A program made the translations under genes and the position numbers. This document shows positions 16,162-25,970 of a stretch of DNA of 64,000 bases, in pieces. A model generated the notes under the pieces. The model saw nothing but the letters and a program-made list of their open reading frames with translations, made no database searches and was not told where the DNA came from. This stretch comes from a bacterium (GTDB lineage: Bacteria > Vulcanimicrobiota > Vulcanimicrobiia > Vulcanimicrobiales > Vulcanimicrobiaceae), in the NCBI GenBank assembly GCA_028869385.1, contig JAGWSR010000074.1, forward strand, positions 89,982 to 153,981, given 5' to 3'. The number at the start of each line of letters is the position of its first letter. The stretch's first letter is position 1.

Positions 16162-18555
16162 CTACGGATCCACGTTGATCGCGAGACGCGTCTCGCGATC
16201 CGCGCGAGCGAGCGGTACGATTCGTTCGCGCAGGGCGGCGCGCATGGGCCGCGGCGTTCGCGTCTTGAGCGCGATACGAAAGCGCCACTCGTCGTTGAGC
16301 CGCGCAATCGGATACGGTGCCGGGCCGAGCACCTCACCCACGTCCGCATCGCGCAGCACCTCCGCGTAGCGCGTCGCGGCATCCCACGCCTTCGCACGGC
16401 TACGCGCGATGACTCCGAGATAGACCAAGCGCGCGAAGGGCGGATAGCGCAACGCACGGCGTTCCGCCAACTCCTGCTCGGCGAAACCGTCGTAATCGTG
16501 CGCGGCCGCATGCACGATCGCGGGATGCGTCGGCGCGTAGGTCTGCACGATCGCTTCGCCGGGACGCGCGCGGCCGCTGCGTCCGCATACCTGTGCGACG
16601 AGGGCGAACGTGCGCTCGGCCGCACGAAAGTCCGGAAGGTGCAAGCCGACGTCCGCGGCGACCACACCCACGAGCGTGACGGTCGGAAAATCGAGCCCCT
16701 TGGCGACCATCTGCGTGCCGACGAGAATATCGCCGTCGTCTTCGTACGCCGCGAGAATGCGAGCGTGGTCGCCGATGCGGGTGGTCGTGTCGGAGTCCAT
16801 GCGCAGCACCCGCGCGTGCGGGAAGAGACGCGAGACCTCGCTCGCCACCCGTTCCGTTCCGATGCCGAATTCACGAATCGCCGGCAACCCGCACTGCGCG
16901 CAGAGCGTCGGGAGCGGGAGCTGAAAATCGCAATAGTGGCAGCGTAAGAGGCCTTCGCTGCGATGCGCGACGAGCGAGACGTCGCAGCGCTCGCACTCGG
17001 GCACGAACCCGCACCCGCGGCAGAGGACGAAGCTGCCGCTCCCGCGCCGATTGACGAAGAGCACGCTCTTCTCGCCGCGCGCGAGCCGATCTTCGAGCGC
17101 CTGCACGAGTGCCGTCGAGAAGATTCGCTTGTTTCCGGCCTCGAATTCACGACCGAGGTCCACGACGCGCACGGCGGGCATCGGCTGCGCCGTCGCGCGC
17201 TCTTTGAGCACGATCAACTCGCACGCACCGCGACGCGCGGCCTCGAACGATTCGAGCGCCGGCGTCGCGCTGCCGAGGAGCAAAACGCCACCCTCGCGCC
17301 GCATGCGTTCGCGCGCGACGGTGACGGCGTGGTAGCGCGGCGAGGTATCTTGCTTGTAGGACGTCTCGTGCGCCTCGTCCACGACGAGCAACCGTACGTG
17401 CGCGAGCGGGGCGAAGACGGCGCTACGCGCTCCAACGACCACATCGATCTCGCCCCGCATGCAGGCCTGCCACGCGTCGAATCGCTCGCGCTCGGAGAGC
17501 GCCGAATGCAGCACCGCGACGCGCTCGCCGAAGGCCGCTTCAAATCGCCGTGCCGTCTGCGGCGTGAGCGAAATTTCGGGTACGAGCACGATGGCGCGAC
17601 CGCCCTCGCGCACGACGCGCTTGATCGCCTCGACGTACACGTAGGTCTTGCCGCTCCCGGTCACGCCATGGATCACCGCCTCGCGAAAGCTTCGCGCATC
17701 GAGCCACGTCGCGATGCGCGCGAGCGCCGCGGCCTGCTCCGATGTCGCCTCGAACGGCGGCGGCGGAATCGCCGCACGCACGCGCGCGGCCGTCGGCTCG
17801 ATCTCACGCTCATCGAGTGCCCCCGACTTTACCGCGCGCGCGATGACGGCGTTCGAGAAGCCCGCGAGAACCGCGTCGGCGCGCGGAACGCCGGGTTGCT
17901 CCCGGACGAACGCCACGAGCGCCTCGGCCTTCTTCCCTTTGATCGACGCGGCGCCCGGTTCGAGTACGCGCACGCGGTAGGCTTGCGTTTTTGGCGCGAC
18001 GAGTCGTCGTTCGCGACGCAATTCGCCGCTCTTGACGATGGCTTGCACGTAGCGCAGCAACGCCGTGCGATCGCCCGCGCGGCGCGCGTCGGGATGGCGC
18101 AGCAACGACTCGAGCGCGAAGCCGTCGGGGAACTCATCCCAAATCGTACGCACGAGACGCGGGGGGACCGACGGATAGCGCGCGAGGTTCGGCTCCCGCA
18201 CGGCGTGCGCAAAGCTATCCACGACGCGCGGAACCGCACCGGATAGCACGACGGCCCCGAGCGCCTCCCCGAGCGTGCACGCATAATACTCGCTCACGAA
18301 GCGCGCGAGGTGCAGGCCCATCTCGTCGAAGGCACGCGGAACGTCGAGGCGCTCCGCGACGGCTTTGATCCGCGCGTCGCCTTCGATCGTGCGCGGCTCG
18401 CCCACGACGAAGGCCACCACGTCGCGCGACCCGAGCGGCACGCGCACGACGTCGCCGACCCGAAGCTCGAGCTCGCCCGCATCGTACGTGAGCGGCAGAT
18501 CGAAGCGCGAGGAGCGGATCGCCGCGAGCGCGTCGATCCCGCGGATGCTAGCCAA
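16162..18555 (-). CDS. priA: Primosomal protein N' (PriA helicase)
   Basis: 797 aa from a TTG at 18555. An N-terminal 3'-OH-binding domain precedes a superfamily 2 helicase core with Walker A GVTGSGKT (297-304) and DEAH (393-396). A Zn-binding insert has paired cysteines (CRGCGFVPECERC, then CHYCDF and CAQCG). PriA reloads the replisome at stalled forks. The start overlaps the end of aroB by 8 bp, so it is transcribed with the shikimate genes. Confidence 0.96.
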   Translation of the reverse strand: MASIRGIDALAAIRSSRFDLPLTYDAGELELRVGDVVRVPLGSRDVVAFVVGEPRTIEGDARIKAVAERLDVPRAFDEMGLHLARFVSEYYACTLGEALGAVVLSGAVPRVVDSFAHAVREPNLARYPSVPPRLVRTIWDEFPDGFALESLLRHPDARRAGDRTALLRYVQAIVKSGELRRERRLVAPKTQAYRVRVLEPGAASIKGKKAEALVAFVREQPGVPRADAVLAGFSNAVIARAVKSGALDEREIEPTAARVRAAIPPPPFEATSEQAAALARIATWLDARSFREAVIHGVTGSGKTYVYVEAIKRVVREGGRAIVLVPEISLTPQTARRFEAAFGERVAVLHSALSERERFDAWQACMRGEIDVVVGARSAVFAPLAHVRLLVVDEAHETSYKQDTSPRYHAVTVARERMRREGGVLLLGSATPALESFEAARRGACELIVLKERATAQPMPAVRVVDLGREFEAGNKRIFSTALVQALEDRLARGEKSVLFVNRRGSGSFVLCRGCGFVPECERCDVSLVAHRSEGLLRCHYCDFQLPLPTLCAQCGLPAIREFGIGTERVASEVSRLFPHARVLRMDSDTTTRIGDHARILAAYEDDGDILVGTQMVAKGLDFPTVTLVGVVAADVGLHLPDFRAAERTFALVAQVCGRSGRARPGEAIVQTYAPTHPAIVHAAAHDYDGFAEQELAERRALRYPPFARLVYLGVIARSRAKAWDAATRYAEVLRDADVGEVLGPAPYPIARLNDEWRFRIALKTRTPRPMRAALRERIVPLARADRETRLAINVDP

Positions 18556-19663
18556 CGGAGTCCGGCGAGCGCTGCAATTGGGCGAGCACCGCCTTCACGA
18601 GCCGATCCGGAACCTGCACGCCGTACTCCACGTCGCCGATCGCGCGCGGCAGCACGAAGCGCAGCGTACCGGCGCGACGCTTCTTATCGCTGCGCATCGC
18701 GGCGAAGGTCGCGTCTGGATCCACGCTCGTCTGCAACGGCATGCCGAGGAGGGCGATCGTTCCGAGCAGACGCAGATACTCGCGCTGGCTGAAGCGGCGC
18801 GTTCGCAGTGCGAGCATCGAGGCGGCGCGAAGTCCGAGCGCCACGCCGACACCGTGCGTGATGCGATAGCCGCTCGCCGTTTCGAGCGCGTGACCGAAGG
18901 TATGGCCGAGATTGAGCAACTCGCGCATTCCGCGCTCCTCGCGGTCGTCGGCCACGACCATCATCTTTACGCGTACCGACTCGGTGACGATCGAGCTCCA
19001 CGGCCAACGCCAGAACGGGTGCGGCGCGAGCGTCTCCAGCGCTTCGAAAAAGTCTCCACCCTCGATCACCGCGGTCTTCACGACCTCCGCGAGCCCCTCG
19101 CGGATGTGCCGGAACGGCAAGGTCTGCAACGCATCGACGTGCGCGAACACGGCCACGGGATCGCTGAAGGTTCCGACGAGATTCTTGCCCGCGCGCAGGT
19201 CCACGCCGGTCTTTCCGCCGACGGCCGCATCGACCATCGCCACGAGCGACGTGGCGACGTGCGCGTACGGCACGCCGCGCATGTACGTCGCGGCCGCGAA
19301 GCCGAAGAGATCGCTCGCGACGCCGCCACCGATACCGAGCACGAGCGTATCGCGTCCCGCGCCGAGCCCGAGCATCGCCTCGTGCACGCGCTCGACCGTC
19401 GCTAGGCGCTTGCGTGCTTCGCCGAGTTTGAACGCACGTACGCCCATGCAGAGCGGATCCGAAGATAGGCGCGCGGCGATCGGCGCGAGCGCGCGATGCT
19501 CGTCGGCGAGCACGACGAACGCCTGTCCCCGTGCACGCAGAAAGTGCTGCACGAGCGGGAGGGCATCGTCGGCGACCGTCACCGGATAGCCGAGCGTGTT
19601 CGAGACGAACGGTTCGTCGGCGTCGTCGTCGATCAGAACGCGATCCTCTTCTTGTGCATCCAC
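18548..19663 (-). CDS. aroB: 3-dehydroquinate synthase
   Basis: 371 aa from a GTG at 19663. It catalyses DAHP to 3-dehydroquinate, the second shikimate step, with NAD and a metal. Visible motifs are the NAD loop GIGGGVASDLFGF, the metal and substrate segment VGGKTGVDL, and LNLGHTFGHALE with metal-binding histidines. It overlaps aroK upstream by 31 bp and priA downstream by 8 bp, indicating a tightly packed operon. Confidence 0.96.
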   Translation of the reverse strand: MDAQEEDRVLIDDDADEPFVSNTLGYPVTVADDALPLVQHFLRARGQAFVVLADEHRALAPIAARLSSDPLCMGVRAFKLGEARKRLATVERVHEAMLGLGAGRDTLVLGIGGGVASDLFGFAAATYMRGVPYAHVATSLVAMVDAAVGGKTGVDLRAGKNLVGTFSDPVAVFAHVDALQTLPFRHIREGLAEVVKTAVIEGGDFFEALETLAPHPFWRWPWSSIVTESVRVKMMVVADDREERGMRELLNLGHTFGHALETASGYRITHGVGVALGLRAASMLALRTRRFSQREYLRLLGTIALLGMPLQTSVDPDATFAAMRSDKKRRAGTLRFVLPRAIGDVEYGVQVPDRLVKAVLAQLQRSPDSVG

Positions 19664-20157
19664 TCGACGATCGCGTCCACGATCTGCGACGTGGACATGC
19701 CGTCGGCTTCGATCACGAGATCGGCGTGCGCGTACTGCGGCATCCGCTTGAGATAGAGCTCTTTGATGCGCGAGAGCGAGGGCGTGGGGCCGAGCAGCGG
19801 GCGCACGCGGCGGCTCTTGCGCAGACGCTCCAGCACCTGCTCCGGCGTCACTTTGATGAAGACGCGATAGGTACGCTTCTTCAGCAACTTGAGCGTCGGA
19901 TCGAAGGTGAGCGCGCCGCCTCCGAGCGCCATGATGCCGGGCTCGCCTTCGTCGATCACGTGCGCGATCGCGGCGTGCTCGTACTCACGAAACGCCTTCT
20001 CGCCCTCTTCGTAGAAAATATCGGAGACCTGGCCGTGGTCTTTGACGATCAGATCGTCGGTATCGAAAAACGCACATTTCAATTTGCGCGCGAGCTTCTT
20101 GCCGATGGTGGATTTGCCCGCGGCCATGAAGCCGACGAGCGCGATGTGTTGTTTCAT
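19633..20157 (-). CDS. aroK: Shikimate kinase
   Basis: 174 aa. P-loop GFMAAGKS (9-16), the shikimate-binding DTDD at 32-35, and the GGG loop (MALGGGALT). It phosphorylates shikimate with ATP. ATGA overlap with aroC upstream. aroC, aroK and aroB are in one run. aroA, aroD, aroE and the DAHP synthase are not in the window. Confidence 0.96.
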   Translation of the reverse strand: MKQHIALVGFMAAGKSTIGKKLARKLKCAFFDTDDLIVKDHGQVSDIFYEEGEKAFREYEHAAIAHVIDEGEPGIMALGGGALTFDPTLKLLKKRTYRVFIKVTPEQVLERLRKSRRVRPLLGPTPSLSRIKELYLKRMPQYAHADLVIEADGMSTSQIVDAIVEWMHKKRIAF

Positions 20158-21317
20158 TCGCCCTCCTGTGCGGTGTCGAAGAGTGCGGCGGCGGCGGCGT
20201 TCGCGCGCGCGAGGTTATCGCGCGTCTCTTCGATCGAATCACCGCCGTATTTATCGAGAATCGGCCCTACCAGCGCTAGGCGCACCATCGCCTCGCCCAC
20301 GATACCCGCAGCCGGTACCACGCAGACGTCGCTGCGCACGATCGTCGCCGGTGCACCGGTCTTTTCGTGCAGATTGACCGACGGCAGCGCCTTCATGAGC
20401 GTCGGAATCGCTTTGACCGAGACGCGCAGCACGATCGGCTGCCCGTTGCTCATGCCGCCCTCGATCCCGCCCGCACGGTTGCTGCCGCGCACCACGTTCG
20501 TGCCGTCGAGCGCGAAGGTGTCGTGCGCTTGCGAGCCTGCGCGCGCGGCGACGTCGGCGCCGAGACCGACCTCGACGGCTTTGACGGTCTGCATGCCCAT
20601 CAGCGCCCCCGCGAGCACGCCGTCGAGCCGCGTATCGGGCTGACGATTGCTGCCGATGCCAACCGGCACGCCGTCGATCTGCACGACGAAGGTGCCGCCG
20701 AGCGTATCGCCTGCGGCTTTTGCGGCGTCGATCGCCGCGATCATGCGCTGCGCGGTGGGCTCGTGCGGACAGCGCACCTCGCTCGCCTCGACCTCGTCTT
20801 GTGACCAATCCGTCAGCTCGGGCGCGGCCACGTCGCCGATGCGCTGCACGTAGCTGCGCGTGCGAACGCCGAGCGCTTCGAGGAACTGCGCGCAGATCGC
20901 GCCGAGCGCCACGCGCATCGCCGTTTCGCGCGCGCTCGCGCGCTCGAGCACGTTGCGCAGGTCCTCGTGGCGATACTTCAACGCGCCTGCATAGTCGGCG
21001 TGCCCGGGCCGCGGATTCGTGAGCGGCTTGCCGGCGCCCGTGAGCGGGTCCATCAAGGCGCGCACGTTGTCGAAATCGCGGTTGCGAATCAGGACCGCGA
21101 TCGGCGAGCCGAGGGTGCGGCTGCCGCGCACACCCGAGAGAAACTCGATCTCATCGCGTTCGATCTTCATGCGACCGCCGCGACCGTAGCCGCCTTGCCG
21201 CCGCGCGAGCGTTTCGTTGATGCGTTCGACGTCGATGTGCAGATGCGCCGGGAGTCCGTCGAGAATGCCGACCAGCGCCGGGCCGTGCGATTCGCCCGCA
21301 GTGAGGTATCGAAACAC
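20154..21317 (-). CDS. aroC: Chorismate synthase
   Basis: 387 aa from a GTG at 21317. Chorismate synthase removes phosphate from EPSP using reduced FMN. The family signatures GESHGPAL (8-15), RPGHADYAGALKYRHEDLRNVLERAS and the RSD (IVRSDVCVVPAAG) near the C-terminus are present. First gene of aroC-aroK-aroB-priA, 42 bp after the stop of sdaA on the same strand. Confidence 0.97.
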   Translation of the reverse strand: MFRYLTAGESHGPALVGILDGLPAHLHIDVERINETLARRQGGYGRGGRMKIERDEIEFLSGVRGSRTLGSPIAVLIRNRDFDNVRALMDPLTGAGKPLTNPRPGHADYAGALKYRHEDLRNVLERASARETAMRVALGAICAQFLEALGVRTRSYVQRIGDVAAPELTDWSQDEVEASEVRCPHEPTAQRMIAAIDAAKAAGDTLGGTFVVQIDGVPVGIGSNRQPDTRLDGVLAGALMGMQTVKAVEVGLGADVAARAGSQAHDTFALDGTNVVRGSNRAGGIEGGMSNGQPIVLRVSVKAIPTLMKALPSVNLHEKTGAPATIVRSDVCVVPAAGIVGEAMVRLALVGPILDKYGGDSIEETRDNLARANAAAAALFDTAQEGE

Positions 21318-21359
21318 CTCTGTGACCTTAGGTTCGCGTGCGCGCGTGGCCTGCTTGCG

Positions 21360-22736
21360 TCAGCACTCGACGACGCTCACGGCCAAACCGCCGAGCGAGG
21401 TCTCCTTGTACGCAGCCTGCATGTCGAGGCCGGTACGATACATGACCGCGATCACGCGGTCGAGCGAGACGACGTGATCGCCCGCATCTTCCATCGCCAT
21501 GCGGCAGGCGTGAATCGCGCGCACCGCACCCACCGCGTTGCGCTCGATGCAGGGTATCTGAACGAGCCCGCCGATTGGATCGCACGTCATGCCGAGGCTG
21601 TGCTCCATGCCGATCTCCGCAGCGTTCTCGACCTGCTCCACGCTGCCGCCGAGCGCCGCAACCAAGCCGCCCGCCGCCATCGAGCACGCCACGCCGACTT
21701 CGCCCTGGCACCCAACCTCCGCGCCCGAGATCGACGCGTTGGCCTTATAGAGCGCGCCGATCGCGCTCGCGGTGAGCAGGAGTCGACGTTCGCCATCGCG
21801 CGTCGGCGCCTGCGAGAGGCGGCGATAGTAATGGAGCACCGCCGGAATGACGCCCGCCGCGCCGTTGGTCGGCGCGGTAACCACGCGGCCGCCGGCGGCA
21901 TTCTCTTCGTTGACGGCCATCGCGCACACGTTGACGTAATCCATCATCGCGAGCGGATCGCCGGTGCGCTCGAGGTAGCGGCGATAGAGTCGCGGCGCGC
22001 GCCGTCGCACGTGGAGCCCGCCCGGCAGCACGCCTTCGGTCGCGAGGCCGCGCTCGACGCAGGCGGTCATCGTATCGAGGATGGTATCCACATACGCGAG
22101 CGTCTCGGCGCGCGGGCGCAGCGCATCCTCGTTGGCAAGCACCACGTCGGCAATCTCGCCGCCGAATTCGGCCGCGCGGCCAAGCAGTTCTGCGGCCGAT
22201 CCGAAGGGGAGCGGCACCTCGCGTTCGCGTGTCAGTACCGGAGCCGCGCCTTCCACCTCCACGAAGCCGCCGCCGACCGAGTAATAGACGCGTTCGAGCA
22301 GCAGCGCATCGCCGCGCCAGGCCCGCATCCGCATGCCGTTGCTGTGCGCAGCGAGCACCTCGCTGCGATGCCACACGATCTCGCCTTCAGGATCGAACGC
22401 GATGCGGGCGCGTCCGCCGAGCAGCAGCGCGCGCTCGGCGCGGATCGCGGTAACGCGAGCCTCGGCATACGATGGCTCGATCTCGTCGGGGCGATGGGCT
22501 TCGAGCCCGAGCATGACCGCGCGGTCGGTACCGTGTCCGAGGCCGGTCAGCGCGAGCGAACCGTAGAGATCGGCTACCACCCGAACGTCCGACGCAAGCG
22601 CTCCAAGCGCGGCTAATTCGCCGACGAAGAGCGCCGCCGCGCGCATGGGGCCGACGGTGTGCGAACTCGAGGGCCCGAGTCCGATTTTAAAGAGATCGAC
22701 GACCGACGTGTACGCCACGGCGCGCTCTTCGGACAA
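21360..22736 (-). CDS. sdaA: L-serine ammonia-lyase (Fe-S type)
   Basis: About 452-458 aa. It deaminates L-serine to pyruvate using a 4Fe-4S cluster. Family features are [42 protein letters not shown], and cluster cysteines in [12 protein letters not shown] and MTCDPIGG. Single-chain form, with both beta and alpha parts fused. The first possible start is TTG at 22736, but homologues begin with xYTSVxDLFKIG, so the GTG at 22718 is as likely. Immediately upstream is the HU terminator, so it may have its own promoter inside that short gap. Confidence 0.93.
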   Translation of the reverse strand: MSEERAVAYTSVVDLFKIGLGPSSSHTVGPMRAAALFVGELAALGALASDVRVVADLYGSLALTGLGHGTDRAVMLGLEAHRPDEIEPSYAEARVTAIRAERALLLGGRARIAFDPEGEIVWHRSEVLAAHSNGMRMRAWRGDALLLERVYYSVGGGFVEVEGAAPVLTREREVPLPFGSAAELLGRAAEFGGEIADVVLANEDALRPRAETLAYVDTILDTMTACVERGLATEGVLPGGLHVRRRAPRLYRRYLERTGDPLAMMDYVNVCAMAVNEENAAGGRVVTAPTNGAAGVIPAVLHYYRRLSQAPTRDGERRLLLTASAIGALYKANASISGAEVGCQGEVGVACSMAAGGLVAALGGSVEQVENAAEIGMEHSLGMTCDPIGGLVQIPCIERNAVGAVRAIHACRMAMEDAGDHVVSLDRVIAVMYRTGLDMQAAYKETSLGGLAVSVVEC

Positions 22737-22740
22737 AGAA

Positions 22741-22767
22741 AACGAGCCGCCTGGTAGGCGGCTCGTT
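22741..22767 (-). terminator. Intrinsic terminator of the HU gene
   Basis: An 11-bp stem with a 5-nt loop (22741-22751 and 22757-22767). On the minus strand it is followed by a T-rich TTTCTTTG. It lies 26 bp after the HU stop and 4 bp before the sdaA TTG. Confidence 0.8.
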
Positions 22768-22793
22768 CGTGCGACGCGCGCACATACGGGCGA

Positions 22794-23294
22794 CTAGCGA
22801 CCCTTCTTGCGACCCGCGCTCTTCTTGGCGGCGACCTTCTTGGCCGGCGCCGCTTTGCGAGCGGGAGCCTTCTTCGCAGCGGCCTTCTTGGCCGGAGCAG
22901 CCTTGCGCGCCGGAGCCTTCTTCGCTGCGGCTTTCTTGGCCGGAGCGGCTTTCTTGGCCGCCGCGGCCTTCTTGGCGGGAGCGGCCTTCTTGGCGGCCGG
23001 CTTTGCCGCGCCGCGCTTGGCCGTTCCGACGGCTTCCTTCAGCACGCGGCCGGCGATGAATTTCAGCACGCGCTTCGCGGGCACTTTGATGGGTTCGCCC
23101 GTCTTCGGATTGCGCGCAATGCGAGCGGCGCGATCGCGAACTTTGAACTGGCCGAACGGGGTGAGTTGCACCTTATCGCCCGACTTCAGCACGTCCATCA
23201 TCTTCTCGAGGATGGCCTCGATGATTTCAGCAACCTGCTTGCGCGGCAGTTCGAGCTCTTCTGCGAGCTCACGAGCTAACTCGTTCTTGGTCAT
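22794..23294 (-). CDS. hup: HU family DNA-binding protein with H1-like tail
   Basis: 166 aa. Residues 1-90 are a standard HU fold, including the DNA-gripping arm (FGQFKVRDRAARIARNPKTGEPIKVPAK). From about residue 91 to the end there is a Lys/Ala/Pro tail made of PAKKAA and KKAPARKA repeats. This resembles the tail of mycobacterial HupB and eukaryotic H1, which bind linker DNA and compact the nucleoid. The ATG at 23294 has AAGGA upstream. The repeats in DNA are near-identical 30- to 60-bp units, which could vary in number by slippage. Confidence 0.95.
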   Translation of the reverse strand: MTKNELARELAEELELPRKQVAEIIEAILEKMMDVLKSGDKVQLTPFGQFKVRDRAARIARNPKTGEPIKVPAKRVLKFIAGRVLKEAVGTAKRGAAKPAAKKAAPAKKAAAAKKAAPAKKAAAKKAPARKAAPAKKAAAKKAPARKAAPAKKVAAKKSAGRKKGR

Positions 23295-23378
23295 ACTGTC
23301 CTTTCGAACGGGGGCAGCTAATTGACGGGACGGATACGCAAAAATCGGCCTATTTCCTTGCGAAATCCCGCGCCTTAC

Positions 23379-24467
23379 CTAGTATTTTTGGGCATTCCAC
23401 GGCAATTCGGCGATCAGTTCGTCGAGGGGCACGGAGTGCGCCCGGAGCTGCGCTTCGAGCAACGCTTTGGTCTCGTCCGAAAAGAGCTCCACAGAGCGGC
23501 CGTTGACGCCTGCGTTCAGGCGCGCGTGCGAGTAATCCATCTCGGTTCCGAGGATTGCATCGAGCCGAGCGGCATCCACGCGCTCCTCGCCGATTCCATG
23601 CAGAATTTCGGTGAAAAAGCGCTGCGGATCTTCCGGCAACCGCTCGTACCGTGCCCACGTCGCAACCACCTCCGGAACGCGCTTCCAAGAACAGTAAAAG
23701 CTGACATACCAAGGCAGCGCGTAGCGAATCAAAAACTCGTATCGCGCCTGCTGCGGCATCGCCACAAATGTCTGATCGTCGATAAATGCGAGCGTGCCGC
23801 TCCCGCCCTCTTTGCGGATATGATCGTCCATCGAAACGACGACGTCCCCGAGATTGCGCCAGGTGACGACGGTGCTCATGCGCTCGCGAAGAATGGCTTG
23901 CACGTTTTGAAAGTGCGGCATGATGTGGAGTTGCAGCACGTATCGGCGCGCGCGCAGCGAGACGAGGACCGCCTCGCTGATGTCGGTGTTCCCCTGCCAA
24001 TCGACCGCATAGAGGGGTGCTTCGACCAAATTATAGTAAGCGCGCAATACGTTGTGCACGTACGTCGAGCCGCTCTTCGGGGCCGCCGCGACGAGGATGC
24101 GCGGCATCATGAATGGGTCGGCCGGCGGATCGACGGTGAATTCGCCGTCGAACATGACCGCCTGCGCGTGGTCGCCTGTTTCGAAGAGCACCGTGAGGCG
24201 GTGCTTGCCGACCAATAACGCCTCCGTCGAAAACGTGGCGTCGAAGCCAGCCGATACGAATTCGGGCCGTCCCGATCGAGCCAGATCGAGTCGTTTGACG
24301 GTGCGTGCGCGCATTCGGAAGGCTCCGTCGACGATCGCATACACATTCCCGCGCAGGTCGCCGCTATCTATCCAGCCCCAAATGACAAAGCTCTGTCCCG
24401 CGGCGACGCGCAGGTGCGGCTCGCCTTCCAGGTTGCCGAGGATATCGATCCTACATCGAACCTCCAT
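23379..24467 (-). CDS. Sulfotransferase family protein with N-terminal beta domain
   Basis: 362 aa. Residues 1-115 look like an all-beta domain. The PAPS-binding 5'-phosphosulfate loop is AAAPKSGSTYVHNVLR (K131 to T135), and a 3'-phosphate-binding segment TWRNLGDVVVSMDDH lies about 80 residues later. It should transfer sulfate from PAPS to a hydroxyl (sugar, lipid or Tyr). It is on the same strand and 117 bp after pilQ, the last gene of the pilus operon, and may be expressed with it. The acceptor is unknown. Confidence 0.82.
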   Translation of the reverse strand: MEVRCRIDILGNLEGEPHLRVAAGQSFVIWGWIDSGDLRGNVYAIVDGAFRMRARTVKRLDLARSGRPEFVSAGFDATFSTEALLVGKHRLTVLFETGDHAQAVMFDGEFTVDPPADPFMMPRILVAAAPKSGSTYVHNVLRAYYNLVEAPLYAVDWQGNTDISEAVLVSLRARRYVLQLHIMPHFQNVQAILRERMSTVVTWRNLGDVVVSMDDHIRKEGGSGTLAFIDDQTFVAMPQQARYEFLIRYALPWYVSFYCSWKRVPEVVATWARYERLPEDPQRFFTEILHGIGEERVDAARLDAILGTEMDYSHARLNAGVNGRSVELFSDETKALLEAQLRAHSVPLDELIAELPWNAQKY

Positions 24468-24584
24468 CGAAGCTATCTCTCCTTCGTTCGATTGCGCAGA
24501 GGGATGCGATGCGCGACGGTATCCCTATGGTTTATTCGTCACGGCTCGTCAGCCTGCCGCTCGTTGTCCCCTTGCATCGCGATG

Positions 24585-25970
24585 CTAACGCGAGCGGTTG
24601 CTCGACGTCGGTCGAATCACGTGCGGGGTGATGAAGAAGACGATCTCGTCGCGCTCGTGATGTGTCTGCTTGTTCTTGAAGAATGCGCCGAGCACGGGAA
24701 TCTGCGAGAGCCCCGGCACGCGCGAGATCGTTTCGCTGGTCACGTCGCGCATGAGCCCGCCGAGCACGATCGTCTCGGCGTCTCGCACGCGCAGGACGCT
24801 ATCGATCTTGCGATTGGCGATGATCGGATAGCCGCTCGACGTAAGGCCGAGCAACTCGCTGTACTCGGGATGCAGTTCGGCCGTCACGATACCATCGCTC
24901 CCGATCGTCGGCGTGAGGCGCAGCTTGACCCCGATATCGACGAACTGCACGTTCTGACCTCCGAGCACGGAAGTGTTGTACACGATCGGATAGGTCTCGC
25001 CGATCAAGAGATCGGCTTCGCGATTGTTCAGCGTCATCAGCTTTGGCGTCGCCAAGATCTGCGCGCGGCCCTGGGCGATGAGCGCGTTGAGGCGAACGTT
25101 CACCGGGATCGAGCCTCGCGCGAACGCATATGCCGTCGATCCAGCGATCGCGTCGCCGTGGAGGTCCGCTCCTCCCCACTCGAAGCCGACATTACTCTCG
25201 TCGTTCTGTGGGGTCACGTCGGCAACTTTCACCTCGAGCAGCACTTGCGGGCTCGACCGATCGATCGTTGCCAATAGCCCAGCGGCGGAGGTCTGAACGT
25301 CCTCGTCGCCTTCGACCACGACCGCATTGTGATTCGAATCGTCAACGTAGATACCGTCCGGACGTACGAGCTTCAATTGGGCGATCGCATCCGACGCGCG
25401 CACGTACTGCATCACGTACGCCTTGGTCGCCGGAGCGGTTGCACCCGCTCGCGCGTCGGCGTCGAGCGCGCGAACGAGGCTGCGGGCGCGCGCGATCGTC
25501 GGTGCATCGCCGGTGACGATCACCGATGCCGTGCGCCGGTCGGCGATCAATACCGTCCCGTCCGGAAGCGCAGGCGTCAGTTCGCGGACGACATCGTCCG
25601 GCTTCGCCCGCGCGAGCGCGATCACGGCCGTCTGTGCGCCGAGTTGAGAGTTCGCGCTCGCGTATCGACGATTCATCGCATCGGCAGATCCGACGATCAG
25701 CACGTTTCCCTCGCGCCGAACCGCGAGGCCATGCGCCTCCACCAACACGGCGAGCGCCTGCGCGAAGGTGACGTCGTGCAGATGGAGCGTGACGCGTTCG
25801 GGCTTCAACGATCCGTCGGGAACGACGTTCGTACCGCTCTCCGACGCCAGCAGCGCGATGACCGCGGAGATATCGGCATCGTGCACGTCGATCGTGATCG
25901 TTGCCGTATCGGCATGCGCGTGGCCAAGCGTAACTGCGAACGCGAGCGCGAGCGCGACGAACTGCTTCAT
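24585..25970 (-). CDS. pilQ: Type IV pilus secretin PilQ
   Basis: 461 aa. A signal peptide (1-20, cleaved after AHA) is followed by an STN/N0-like domain (about 25-95), an N1/N3 domain and a secretin domain with the family signature VPGLSQIPVLGAFFKNK near the C-terminus and RDAETIVLGGLMRD before it. It forms the outer-membrane pore for the pilus. Shorter than many PilQ, with no AMIN domain visible. Overlaps pilP by ATGA. Its presence shows an outer membrane. Confidence 0.92.
   Translation of the reverse strand: MKQFVALALAFAVTLGHAHADTATITIDVHDADISAVIALLASESGTNVVPDGSLKPERVTLHLHDVTFAQALAVLVEAHGLAVRREGNVLIVGSADAMNRRYASANSQLGAQTAVIALARAKPDDVVRELTPALPDGTVLIADRRTASVIVTGDAPTIARARSLVRALDADARAGATAPATKAYVMQYVRASDAIAQLKLVRPDGIYVDDSNHNAVVVEGDEDVQTSAAGLLATIDRSSPQVLLEVKVADVTPQNDESNVGFEWGGADLHGDAIAGSTAYAFARGSIPVNVRLNALIAQGRAQILATPKLMTLNNREADLLIGETYPIVYNTSVLGGQNVQFVDIGVKLRLTPTIGSDGIVTAELHPEYSELLGLTSSGYPIIANRKIDSVLRVRDAETIVLGGLMRDVTSETISRVPGLSQIPVLGAFFKNKQTHHERDEIVFFITPHVIRPTSSNRSR

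Noticed and set aside
22794..23000. Repeat array resembling CRISPR
   Set aside because: The repeats are coding Lys/Ala/Pro units of the HU tail, in frame and without spacers.
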